Under the pieces are notes generated by a model. It was not told the DNA's origin and searched no databases. It saw only the letters and a list, made by a program, of their open reading frames with translations. The translations under genes and the position numbers were made by a program. Of a DNA stretch of 20,978 bases, positions 6,444-12,780 are shown in pieces. This DNA comes from Clostridium sp. UBA6640. Its GTDB lineage: Bacteria > Bacillota > Clostridia > Clostridiales > Clostridiaceae. The stretch spans positions 17,592 to 38,569 of the forward strand of contig NZ_DKLM01000002.1 of NCBI RefSeq assembly GCF_002455975.1, read 5' to 3'. The number at the start of each line of letters is the position of its first letter. Positions within the stretch are counted from its first letter, which is position 1.

Positions 6444-7269
6444 CCCAGAAATTCCAAGAGCCCGCTATGACAAAGCTGGAAATAGAGAGTGGGAGCGACT
6501 GGAAAAGGATAGATTAGGAGAACTAATATATCATGTACATCTTGATATATTAAAACGCTATATCTCTTGTTCGGATCATGTTATTGAACTAGGCGCAGGA
6601 GCAGGAAGATTCACAAAAGATATTGTGAATATGTCCAAGTCCTTAGTTACGTCTGATTTATCCCCAGTTCAAATTGAAATCAACAAAAGAAAAATGGAGG
6701 AGTTGGGGTTAGTTGATAAAGTTCAAGGTTTCAAAATTTTGGATATAACTAATTTGGAAGGCATCGCAGATAACACTTATGATGTTGTTGTATGTATTGG
6801 AGGACCTATTAACTATTTATTCGATAAGGAAGAAAATGCGATAAACGAAATGCTGAGAATACTTAAATCGCAGGGCAAGTTGATTCTTGGGTCAATGTCA
6901 TTAATAGGTGCATTAGTGTACCATTTTGATGGGGTAATATATGAAAAAGGTATGTTCGGAATTGATGCGACAGAATGGCTATTTACCACTGGGATGCAAG
7001 ATGAAGAGCATTATCCAGTAGAGAGTAAGCATTATGTACACATGCTGACAAGTAAGGAACTTGATGCTTTGTTCGAAGGAAAGCAGGTAAAGATTCTGGA
7101 AAAAAGTTCTGCAGGGTTATTTATGCATTCACAAGAAGAAACTTTATCCAAAGCAAAACAAGATAAAGAACTTTGGGAACTCCTTATAAGAAAAGAGATT
7201 GAATTTACTAAATTACCAGGGACGTTAGACTGCGGAATGAACATTATTTATGTAATCGAAAAGCTATAG
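6433..7269 (+). CDS. Class I SAM-dependent methyltransferase, T-box controlled
   Basis: 278 aa. Motif I is VIELGAGAGR (50-59), followed by the acidic ribose-binding residue in VTSDLSP (Asp75), a motif II-like YDVVVCIGG and motif III after LRILKSQGKLILGSM. This is the Rossmann-fold core of a Methyltransf_11/25-type enzyme; the C-terminal 110 residues are more specific and may define the substrate, which I cannot name. The start is ATG 6433, with AGGAG at 6420-6424 eight bases upstream; a GTG at 6424 is in frame but lies in the SD. Its base composition is visibly higher in GC (near 40% in places) than the flanking genes, which suggests it arrived with its T-box from another Firmicute. The T-box leader implies expression when an amino acid, probably Ile, is short. 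Confidence 0.85.
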   Translation: MKYNPEIPRARYDKAGNREWERLEKDRLGELIYHVHLDILKRYISCSDHVIELGAGAGRFTKDIVNMSKSLVTSDLSPVQIEINKRKMEELGLVDKVQGFKILDITNLEGIADNTYDVVVCIGGPINYLFDKEENAINEMLRILKSQGKLILGSMSLIGALVYHFDGVIYEKGMFGIDATEWLFTTGMQDEEHYPVESKHYVHMLTSKELDALFEGKQVKILEKSSAGLFMHSQEETLSKAKQDKELWELLIRKEIEFTKLPGTLDCGMNIIYVIEKL

Positions 7270-7469
7270 GTATTTTATAATATCTACAACTGGAATGCTC
7301 TGAATAAACTGTTGATTTGTCAGAATATTCTTTTTAGTCCATAATACAAAATGAAGATAATTATGATTATCGTATTAAATGATGTAGTAATAATTCAATA
7401 AATAAGATTTAAAGATATTAATGTATATTTTAATACCGTATTACTTAATAGTAAGTTTTACGGTATTTT
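7270..7469. terminator. Terminator region after the methyltransferase, with strong hairpin at 7432-7470
   Basis: An imperfect hairpin (GAAT-CTGA/TCAG-ATTC, about 7292-7331) followed by TTTTTA may terminate the methyltransferase. Further on, AATACCGTA (7432-7440) and TACGGTATT (7459-7467) form a 9-bp stem. Inside it, ACTTA/TAAGT extends the hairpin beyond a TT/TT mismatch. TTTTA follows on the plus strand and TTAAAATATA on the minus strand, so it may act both ways. Nothing coding is seen here. Confidence 0.65.
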
Positions 7470-7700
7470 AATTCACAATTCATAATACAAAGTGCACAAT
7501 TAAGGCGGAAATTATTTTTGATCAAAATAATTTCTTTAATAGATTTTTTAACTAGCAATACAATTGCTAGTTTTCCACCTCTGGGGAATTTAATCAATTG
7601 AGAATTGAAAATGGAAAATTGACAATTGTGGTAGAAATTAATTCTTACAAATTAATTTCTTTAAATAGATTTTTCAATAAAATTGACTGAGTCACTTTGA
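7470..7700. repeat. Palindromic intergenic repeat, copy R3 (mosaic)
   Basis: Order of parts: AATTCACAATTCATAATAC and GTGCACAATTA end; hairpin GAAATTATTTTTGATC with AAAATAATTTC; hairpin AACTAGCAAT/ATTGCTAGTT; then AATTGAGAATTGAAAATGG and AATTGACAATTGTGG. A second, different hairpin GAAATTAATT/AATTAATTTC follows at about 7635-7662. The GC-rich GGCGAAC/GTTCGCC part that follows directly in copies R4 and R5 is displaced here to 7911-7927. Copies were apparently nested or recombined. Confidence 0.7.
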
Positions 7701-7716
7701 AAAGAAATAAACTAAG

Positions 7717-7806
7717 AACTTCTCTTATAAAAGAGAAGTATCAATAATTCTCCATTGTCAATCGTCAATTTTCAATTGTATAAGGGTTCCCCTGAGGTGC
7801 AGTATA
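7717..7806. repeat. Dispersed repeat type B, copy 2
   Basis: Hairpin ACTTCTC/GAGAAGT followed by TATCAATAATTCTCCATTG and TCAATCGTCAA and TTGTATAAGG and GGTGCAGTATA. It aligns part by part with 2747-2830, with a small insertion before GGTGCAGT. Confidence 0.65.
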
Positions 7807-7910
7807 GCTCAGAACAGGCTACATTTGCTAGTGTTTTATTGTAGATGCGAATAGTGCTCACCAGTTTTTTAAAATACGTTCTATAGTTTAAGATATATTT
7901 AATAATATAT

Positions 7911-7932
7911 GGCGAACACTGTTCGCCGCTAC
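7911..7932. repeat. GC-rich palindrome GGCGAACACTGTTCGCC plus GCTAC
   Basis: Arms GGCGAAC and GTTCGCC around ACT, followed by GCTAC. The same unit occurs at 11706-11728 (one base changed) and 16724-16745. It stands out sharply from the AT-rich surroundings and lies just upstream of the WYL regulator. Confidence 0.75.
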
Positions 7933-7969
7933 GGTTATGCAGAAATATTATCAAAGGAGAAGTATCACA

Positions 7970-8878
7970 ATGAAAATCGATCGATTACTAGGTATAATAA
8001 CAGTCCTTTTAAATAATGATAAAGTAAAATCAAAGGATTTAGCTGAAAAATTTGAAGTATCAATACGTACCATATATAGGGATATAGAAGATTTATGTAA
8101 AGCAGGTATACCAATAGTTACATATCAAGGCGGCAATGGAGGTATTGGCATTTCAGAGGGATATGTGCTTGATAAAAATATGTTCACTATTGAGGAACTT
8201 GACAATATAATGATAGGCTTAAAAAGCATAGAAAGCATATCACATGATAGCAGTGTTAAGTTACTTCTAGAAAAGTTTATGCCAAAGGGAGAGGATATTA
8301 TATCCATTAGTAATAACATGTTTATAGATTTATCTTCATTTTATAAAACAAGCCTTTCTCAGAAAATAAGTATATTAAGAAAAGCAATTTATGATAAAAG
8401 TGAAGTGAACTTTGAATATTTCTCCCCTAAGGGAATATCTAAAAGATGTATAGAACCTTATTTTATTACTTTTAAATGGGCTGCATGGTATGTTTTTGGT
8501 TATTGTAAATCACGTAAGGATTTTAGACTTTTTAAGCTTAATAGGATGAATTCTGTTAAAGAAAGTGATATGAAATTTATTATTCGCCATATTCCAACTG
8601 AACTAACTGAATTAGATAACTATTTTACTAAAGATGAAAAAGTTATCACTATGCTTATAGATCGATCTATTGAGTATGAAGTGGTTGAGAGTTATGGAGT
8701 TAATTCATATGAAATCACTGAAGATAATCGTATTAAGTTTGATTTGCATTATACTAATCATGATTTTGCCATGAAATTTATAATGGGACTAGGTGACAAG
8801 GTAGAAGTTTTATCACCTAGATACATAATAGATCAGCTAAAAGTATCTGCAGAAAATATTTTAAATAAGTATAAATGA
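7970..8878 (+). CDS. YafY-type WYL-domain transcriptional regulator
   Basis: 302 aa. The N-terminal winged helix-turn-helix (HTH_11 type, about 1-60) has VKSKDLAEKFEVSIRTIYRDIEDLCKAGIPI, the hallmark of the DeoR/YafY group. The WYL domain follows (about 133-200), with AAWYVFGYCKSRKDFRLFKLNRM containing the W-Y-(V) core, then a C-terminal WCX-like extension. WYL domains are ligand sensors; the ligand is unknown here. The start is ATG 7970 after AAGGAG (7954-7959, 10 bases away); an earlier in-frame ATG at 7937 lies in repeat DNA. The SD segment AAAGGAGAAGTATCA is identical over 15 bases to part of repeat B at 2759-2773, so the repeat may have supplied the ribosome binding site. It probably controls the adjacent PNPOx-like gene, as such pairs are common. 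Confidence 0.87.
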   Translation: MKIDRLLGIITVLLNNDKVKSKDLAEKFEVSIRTIYRDIEDLCKAGIPIVTYQGGNGGIGISEGYVLDKNMFTIEELDNIMIGLKSIESISHDSSVKLLLEKFMPKGEDIISISNNMFIDLSSFYKTSLSQKISILRKAIYDKSEVNFEYFSPKGISKRCIEPYFITFKWAAWYVFGYCKSRKDFRLFKLNRMNSVKESDMKFIIRHIPTELTELDNYFTKDEKVITMLIDRSIEYEVVESYGVNSYEITEDNRIKFDLHYTNHDFAMKFIMGLGDKVEVLSPRYIIDQLKVSAENILNKYK

Positions 8879-8946
8879 ACATGACATATAGTTGGCAAGT
8901 TCATTATGATATCATATAGAAAAAAGATAGAGAGGATGTTTTTTCT

Positions 8947-9363
8947 ATGACAAAGGACTTACTTATAAAGGCTGAAAAGCTAATGGAGAGAGCAGAGGTG
9001 GCTACAATTTCATCTATTGATGAAGATGGCTATCCAAGAACTGCCACAATCTCAAATTTAAAGACAGAGGGAATAAATATTGCATGGTTTTCTACGGGGA
9101 CAAGCTCCAATAAAACTAAGAATTTTCAAAGAAATTGTAAGGCTAGCATTTGTTATAATGTGGATCATAATAGCATTACATTAAATGGTTATATTACTAT
9201 TGTAGAAGACAAAAATGTAAAGGGGGAACTTTGGCAAGAATGGTTTATAGAGCATTTCCCACTTGGAATTAATGATCCTGAATACTGCATATTAAAATTT
9301 GAAACAAACTATATTCAAGTTTGGATTGACAATATATTTGAAGATTTAAGATTTCTTAATTAG
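8947..9363 (+). CDS. Pyridoxamine-5'-phosphate-oxidase-like flavin-binding protein
   Basis: 138 aa, the size of small split-barrel flavoproteins. It begins LLIKAEKLMERAEVATISSIDEDGYPRTATISNL, the typical strand-turn-strand start of the PNPOx-like/general stress protein 26 group. WFSTGTSSNKTKNFQRNCKASICY follows, where the S/T-x-K residues usually contact the FMN phosphate. These proteins bind FMN or F420; true vitamin B6 oxidase activity is unlikely at this length. The SD is AGAGGA, about 11 bases before ATG 8947. It lies 68 bases after the WYL regulator in the same direction and is probably its target. A hairpin follows at 9395. The function is perhaps redox detoxification (inference). Confidence 0.82.
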   Translation: MTKDLLIKAEKLMERAEVATISSIDEDGYPRTATISNLKTEGINIAWFSTGTSSNKTKNFQRNCKASICYNVDHNSITLNGYITIVEDKNVKGELWQEWFIEHFPLGINDPEYCILKFETNYIQVWIDNIFEDLRFLN

Positions 9364-9394
9364 CAGTTTTAGAGATATTCATAGGAAAATTTTT

Positions 9395-9428
9395 AACAAG
9401 TTAAATAAAAATTTTATGACTTGTTTTA
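9395..9428 (+). terminator. Probable terminator after the PNPOx-like gene
   Basis: AACAAGT (9395-9401) and ACTTGTT (9419-9425) with a 17-base loop that can pair further (AAAAT/ATTTT), followed by TTTATAT. Modest stem. Confidence 0.5.
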
Positions 9429-9467
9429 TATAGAAGAAATTTTAAAAAATAAGAATGGGGATTATAT

Positions 9468-9779
9468 ATGGATAAGCAAATGATTGGAATGTGTGGTGCC
9501 TATTGTGGCGTATGTGAATGGAAAGAAAAAACAAACTGTACGGGCTGTCAAGACTGTGAAAGCAAACCTTTTTGGGGAGAGTGTTCAATTGCAAAATGCT
9601 CTATTAATAGTGGGTATAATCATTGTGGACATTGCTCACAGCTACCCTGTGAGAGGCTGCAAGAAGCTTTTAACAATAAAGAGCATGGAGATAATGGTGA
9701 ACGGTTAATTAATTTAAAAAATTGGGCAAGTGGCAAAGAAACTTATCTAAAATTAAGGACACTAAATCCAGATAAATAG
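9468..9779 (+). CDS. DUF3795 cysteine-rich protein
   Basis: 103 aa with 11 cysteines: 9, 13, 16, 24, 27, 30, 39, 44, 53, 56 and 61. The pattern MCGAYCGVCEW, CTGCQDC, CSIAKC and CGHCSQLPC identifies DUF3795, a small family common in anaerobes. The cysteine spacing suggests metal or iron-sulfur binding, but no function is established. The C-terminal 40 residues are cysteine-free and helical in character. The start is ATG 9468 after a weak GGGG (9457-9460). It is a separate unit between two hairpins; no functional link to its neighbours can be seen. Confidence 0.85.
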   Translation: MDKQMIGMCGAYCGVCEWKEKTNCTGCQDCESKPFWGECSIAKCSINSGYNHCGHCSQLPCERLQEAFNNKEHGDNGERLINLKNWASGKETYLKLRTLNPDK

Positions 9780-9807
9780 CAATTTAAATTGAAAGAAAAT
9801 TATAAAT

Positions 9808-9870
9808 AATTATACCATATTAACTAAATATATTGATGTATATTTAGCTAAATATGGTATAATTTTATTT
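9808..9870 (+). terminator. Very long near-perfect hairpin, probable terminator of the DUF3795 gene
   Basis: The left arm (9808-9832, beginning AATTATACCATATT) and right arm (9839-9864, ending AATATGGTATAATT) pair almost throughout, with one mismatch and one bulged base, around a 6-base loop TTGATG. TTATTT follows. A stem of about 25 bp is much longer than needed for termination and is symmetric enough to act on both strands. Confidence 0.65.
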
Positions 9871-9980
9871 AAAAGTAAATATAGGTTTTTATAAAAATAA
9901 GTGAAATTAGACTACTTCTAAGTGACTTAACATTTATTTATATTTTTGAAATTAGTAATTAATAGCAAAGGATTTTTTAG

Positions 9981-10727
9981 ATGGGAAGTGTATTTATGAT
10001 TAACTTTTACAATTTAGATTTTACAAACAAAACTATTCTTGAAGTTGGTACTGGAAGAGGGGGAACTACTTTAGAATTGGCAAGGATATTGCAAAATTTT
10101 AAAGGAGCAAAACTTATAACCACAGACATATATGATGGAAACTTTAAGAGAGTTCAGGATGAATTAAGGGGGTACAGGTTAGATATTGACTTTATAAAAA
10201 CCGATGGATGTGAATTGAATGGAATTGATAAAAAATCAATAGATATGTTAGTTTGCAATTATACATTATGTGCCATAAATTCTAAAAGTGGAAGTGAGAT
10301 TATAGCTTTAAACAAATTTAAAGAAGTTTTAAAATCAGATGGAATTATATATATAGAGGAAGAGTATCCGTTAAATATTGTAGAAAATAAAATGCAACAA
10401 GTTTGGGCAAGAAAATGGCAATTACTTAGAGCTGCTAATATGCTGTTAGGAGAATTACCTTATAATGAAATTAATCCTGAAATATTAGAAGAAATTTTAC
10501 ATAGTCAGGGTTTTAAAAATATACAATGGGAAAAGGAAACTTCTCAAATACTAGGAGAAGACTGCCTAGAATTCTTCAATTACAGATTTAATAATATATT
10601 AGGAAATTTAAATAATATGTCTCTTGTCGAGGGACTGAAAATGGAAAGAAAGGATTTAGAAGATTATGCAAAAAAAGCTGGAGGTATGGAAATACCTGCA
10701 TATAGAATTATAGCAACAAAGGCTTAA
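9981..10727 (+). CDS. Class I SAM-dependent methyltransferase
   Basis: 248 aa. Motif I is TILEVGTGRGGTT at residues 18-30, close to the N-terminus, followed by LITTDIYD (acidic residue for the ribose), a motif II-like IDMLVCNYTLCAI and LKSDGIIYIEEE. The fold is a Methyltransf_11/UbiE-like Rossmann core; the C-terminal half has no motif I recognise, and the substrate is unknown. ATG 9981 has AAGGA about 9 bases upstream; the ATG at 9996 (after GGGAAG) would give 243 aa and is also plausible. Codon and base use match the AT-rich background, unlike the methyltransferase at 6433, so the two are not recent duplicates. Confidence 0.8.
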   Translation: MGSVFMINFYNLDFTNKTILEVGTGRGGTTLELARILQNFKGAKLITTDIYDGNFKRVQDELRGYRLDIDFIKTDGCELNGIDKKSIDMLVCNYTLCAINSKSGSEIIALNKFKEVLKSDGIIYIEEEYPLNIVENKMQQVWARKWQLLRAANMLLGELPYNEINPEILEEILHSQGFKNIQWEKETSQILGEDCLEFFNYRFNNILGNLNNMSLVEGLKMERKDLEDYAKKAGGMEIPAYRIIATKA

Positions 10728-10789
10728 AAAATAATTTAATTAATAGGCGATTAGATTTAATATAATTTTGTGTTTTAATGGAAAATTTA

Positions 10790-10843
10790 TATAGATAAAC
10801 TACCTTGAGATTTAATGCATACTTAAGGGGTGGCTTATCTATA
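10790..10843 (+). promoter_or_regulatory. Hairpin leader of the NUDIX gene
   Basis: Outer arms TATAGATAA (10790-10798) and TTATCTATA (10835-10843), inner arms CCTTGAG (10803-10809) and CTTAAGG (10822-10828, one G-U), loop ATTTAATGCATA. A TATAAT at about 10761-10766 could be the -10 of the promoter. The two stems are joined by an asymmetric internal loop, as in small structured leaders. I match it to no riboswitch class. Confidence 0.45.
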
Positions 10844-10881
10844 GCTTTTACGTTGTACATAATTTTGGAGGTATAGAGAGG

Positions 10882-11448
10882 ATGGATTTTGTAGAAGAAA
10901 TCGTTAAGTTCATACCAGATAACGAGCAGGAATATAACGACAAAAAGATAATTTTAGATTATATTGACCAATATAGAGATAATGTTTTGCTAAGGGAAAA
11001 TGAGATTGCACATATTACAAGCTCAGGATTTATAATGAATGAGTCATTAGATAAAGTGTTAATGATTCACCATAATATTCGCGGCGTATGGGCATGGACA
11101 GGTGGACATGCTGATGGTGATTCAGATTTATTACATGTAGCTATTAAGGAAGCAAAAGAAGAAACCGGTGTATTAAATATAGCCCCTCTATCTAAAAAAA
11201 TTGCATCTGTTGATATTCTCCCAGTCTTTGGTCATAATAAGAGAGGAAAATATGTGAGTTCTCACTTGCATTTATCAATAGCATATATACTTATATGTAA
11301 TGAAGTTGAGAAATTGGTAGTAAAGCCAGACGAGAACACTGATGTGGCATGGTTTGAAACCAAAATGTTTACAGTTGAACATTTTGATGCACATGATGTT
11401 TATTTATATGGTAAACTTATAAAAAGAGCAAAACAATACATTAAATAA
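10882..11448 (+). CDS. NUDIX hydrolase
   Basis: 188 aa. The NUDIX box is at 75-97 (GHADGDSDLLHVAIKEAKEETG). It keeps the core E-x-x-E-E-x-G (Glu90, Glu93, Glu94) that binds Mg or Mn. It departs from the consensus GX5EX7REUXEEXG in having Ser instead of the first Glu and Lys89 instead of Arg. The WAWTGGHADGD start is typical of one uncharacterised NUDIX subgroup. Enzymes of this type cleave nucleoside diphosphates linked to another group; the substrate cannot be named. The N-terminal 45 residues form a helical extension. The SD is GGAGG at 10867-10871, ten bases before the ATG. It has its own leader hairpin and terminator, so it is a single-gene unit. Confidence 0.85.
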   Translation: MDFVEEIVKFIPDNEQEYNDKKIILDYIDQYRDNVLLRENEIAHITSSGFIMNESLDKVLMIHHNIRGVWAWTGGHADGDSDLLHVAIKEAKEETGVLNIAPLSKKIASVDILPVFGHNKRGKYVSSHLHLSIAYILICNEVEKLVVKPDENTDVAWFETKMFTVEHFDAHDVYLYGKLIKRAKQYIK

Positions 11449-11497
11449 TATAAGTGTTGTTCATTATATGTTTTTAAGTTAGTGCAATATAATGTTT

Positions 11498-11535
11498 AAA
11501 GGTCTTGTCTATTTTTATGACGAGGCTCTTTTTAT
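11498..11535 (+). terminator. Terminator of the NUDIX gene
   Basis: AAAGGTCTTGTC (11498-11509) pairs with GACGAGGCTCTTT (11519-11531) with two G-U pairs and one bulge, followed by TTTATT. Confidence 0.8.
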
Positions 11536-11589
11536 TCTATAGGAAATTATAAGAAGTTAAATCTAAGGATAACTTTAAGCAATACACAA

Positions 11590-11822
11590 ACTTAAATAAT
11601 GCACAATGCACAGGTCACAATTCACAATTAAGGTGGAAATTATTTTTTAGGAAAAATAATTTCTTTGAAGAAATTTTTTGACCCGCAATGTAATTGCTAG
11701 TTATGTGGCGAACACTATTCGCCGCTACAAGATCAATTCAAAATTTCTCAGCGATAACTGAGAAATATCTATAATTGTGCATTGTGAATTATAAAAAGGA
11801 GTTCAACGAACTCTTTTTATAT
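11590..11822. repeat. Palindromic intergenic repeat, copy R4 (most complete)
   Basis: Parts in order: end sequence GCACAATGCACAGGTCACAA and TTCACAATTA; hairpin GAAATTATTTTT/AAAATAATTTC (11637-11663); GCAATGTAATTGCTAG; GGCGAACACTATTCGCC plus GCTAC (11706-11728); hairpin ATTTCTCAG/CTGAGAAAT (11743-11766); and the inverted end ATAATTGTGCATTGTGAATTAT. The two ends are imperfect inverted repeats, giving a MITE-like layout of about 190 bases. A terminator-like hairpin, GAGTTC-AAC-GAACTC plus TTTTTAT (11794-11818), follows just before the merR promoter region. No coding sequence lies in this gap. Confidence 0.7.
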
Positions 11823-11889
11823 AAGAATCTTTAACTTATTATTTTAAATACTAACATTAAATAAAAATATTCTGAAAGGAAGGGTGCTT

Positions 11890-12714
11890 GTGAGAAATAA
11901 GGTTTTAATAGGTGAGATGGCTAAACTTCATAATATATCCGCACAAACCCTAAGATATTATGATAAAATAGGTCTTTTTAAACCTCAACATATAGATTAT
12001 GAAAATAAATATAGATACTACGACATCGAGCAGTTTGCTGCCTTAGATTCAATACTATTCTTTAAAAAGCTAGGGGTTCCATTAGAGGAAATTAAAGATT
12101 ATTTCCATGATAGAGATTTAAATTCTATGATCGGGTTGTTAAAACATCAGGAAAAAATGATAATAACAGAAATAGAAACCCTTAATAAACATTTAAATAG
12201 TATAAGAAGTAGGGTAGAGCTAATCGAAAGTTATCAAAATAATGACAGTGCTTATAAATGCTCTATTAGAGAGCTAAAATCTAGAAAAATAGTGTATTTT
12301 AATTTAGAGCATAATATTGACACTATAGACTTTGAGTACGGTTTGAAAGAACTATATAAAATGCTTAAAGATGATCTTTCACTCTTTAATGGAGTAATAG
12401 CATGTATTACGTCAAAGGAAGATATAGAGGAAGGTAACTATAATCATTGTAAAACCGTAGGATTAATATTTGAGGAAGATATAATAAATGGAGAGAACCT
12501 AAATATTTTACCTAAAGGTAAATATGCCACTATTGCATATAATGGAGATAATGATGAATGTGGAAAATATTATGAAGAATTGATGAGATATATAAAAGAT
12601 AATAAATTAGAAGTTATAGGTGACGGTATAGTAATAACTATAATAGATAGTGCTTTTTCCGATTATAAAGATGAATATATAAAAGAAATACAAATTCCTA
12701 TTAAAAGCTCTTGA
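11890..12714 (+). CDS. MerR-family regulator with C-terminal effector domain (BmrR/BltR-like)
   Basis: 274 aa. The N-terminal MerR winged helix (about 5-75) has VLIGEMAKLHNISAQTLRYYDKIGLFKP and YRYYDIEQFAALDSILFFKKLGVPLEEIKDY. A coiled-coil dimer helix follows (about 80-118) and then a 150-residue GyrI/BmrR-like effector domain, as in multidrug-sensing activators. No metal-binding cysteine set is present (only scattered cysteines), so an organic ligand is more likely than a metal. GTG 11890 is the chosen start (AAGGAAGGG 6-13 bases upstream); another GTG at 11884 overlaps that SD. It lies 66 bases before a MATE pump whose promoter has a 19-base spacer with a dyad, the standard target of MerR activators, so it almost certainly controls the pump. 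Confidence 0.9.
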   Translation: MRNKVLIGEMAKLHNISAQTLRYYDKIGLFKPQHIDYENKYRYYDIEQFAALDSILFFKKLGVPLEEIKDYFHDRDLNSMIGLLKHQEKMIITEIETLNKHLNSIRSRVELIESYQNNDSAYKCSIRELKSRKIVYFNLEHNIDTIDFEYGLKELYKMLKDDLSLFNGVIACITSKEDIEEGNYNHCKTVGLIFEEDIINGENLNILPKGKYATIAYNGDNDECGKYYEELMRYIKDNKLEVIGDGIVITIIDSAFSDYKDEYIKEIQIPIKSS

Positions 12715-12741
12715 CATTATAGCTACTATAACCTTTAAAAT
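12711..12741 (+). promoter_or_regulatory. MerR-type promoter with 19-base spacer and central dyad, driving the MATE gene
   Basis: A consensus TTGACA (12711-12716, overlapping the merR stop codon) and TAAAAT (12736-12741) are 19 bases apart, too far for normal sigma-A use. The spacer contains the dyad TTATAG-CTA-CTATAA (12717-12731). MerR activators untwist exactly such promoters. Confidence 0.85.
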
Positions 12742-12780
12742 AACTTTTAGCTGCAATTTTATTTTAAGGGAGGTAATAAT

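Noticed and set aside
7772..7954. 60-codon frame on the minus strand
   Set aside because: It lies wholly in repeat and intergenic DNA, without SD or recognisable protein features.
7937..7969. Longer N-terminus for the WYL regulator from ATG 7937
   Set aside because: The extension is encoded by repeat-derived DNA without SD, while ATG 7970 has AAGGAG and begins with the normal family start MKIDRLL.
8878..8889. AACATGACATAT before the PNPOx-like gene, identical to 12 bases of the Crp/Fnr-type operator
   Set aside because: Only one half of the palindrome is present and the other half does not match, so a second operator cannot be supported.
9484..9708. Alternative plus-strand frame inside the DUF3795 gene
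   Set aside because: Overlaps the conserved cysteine-rich frame in another phase and has no SD.
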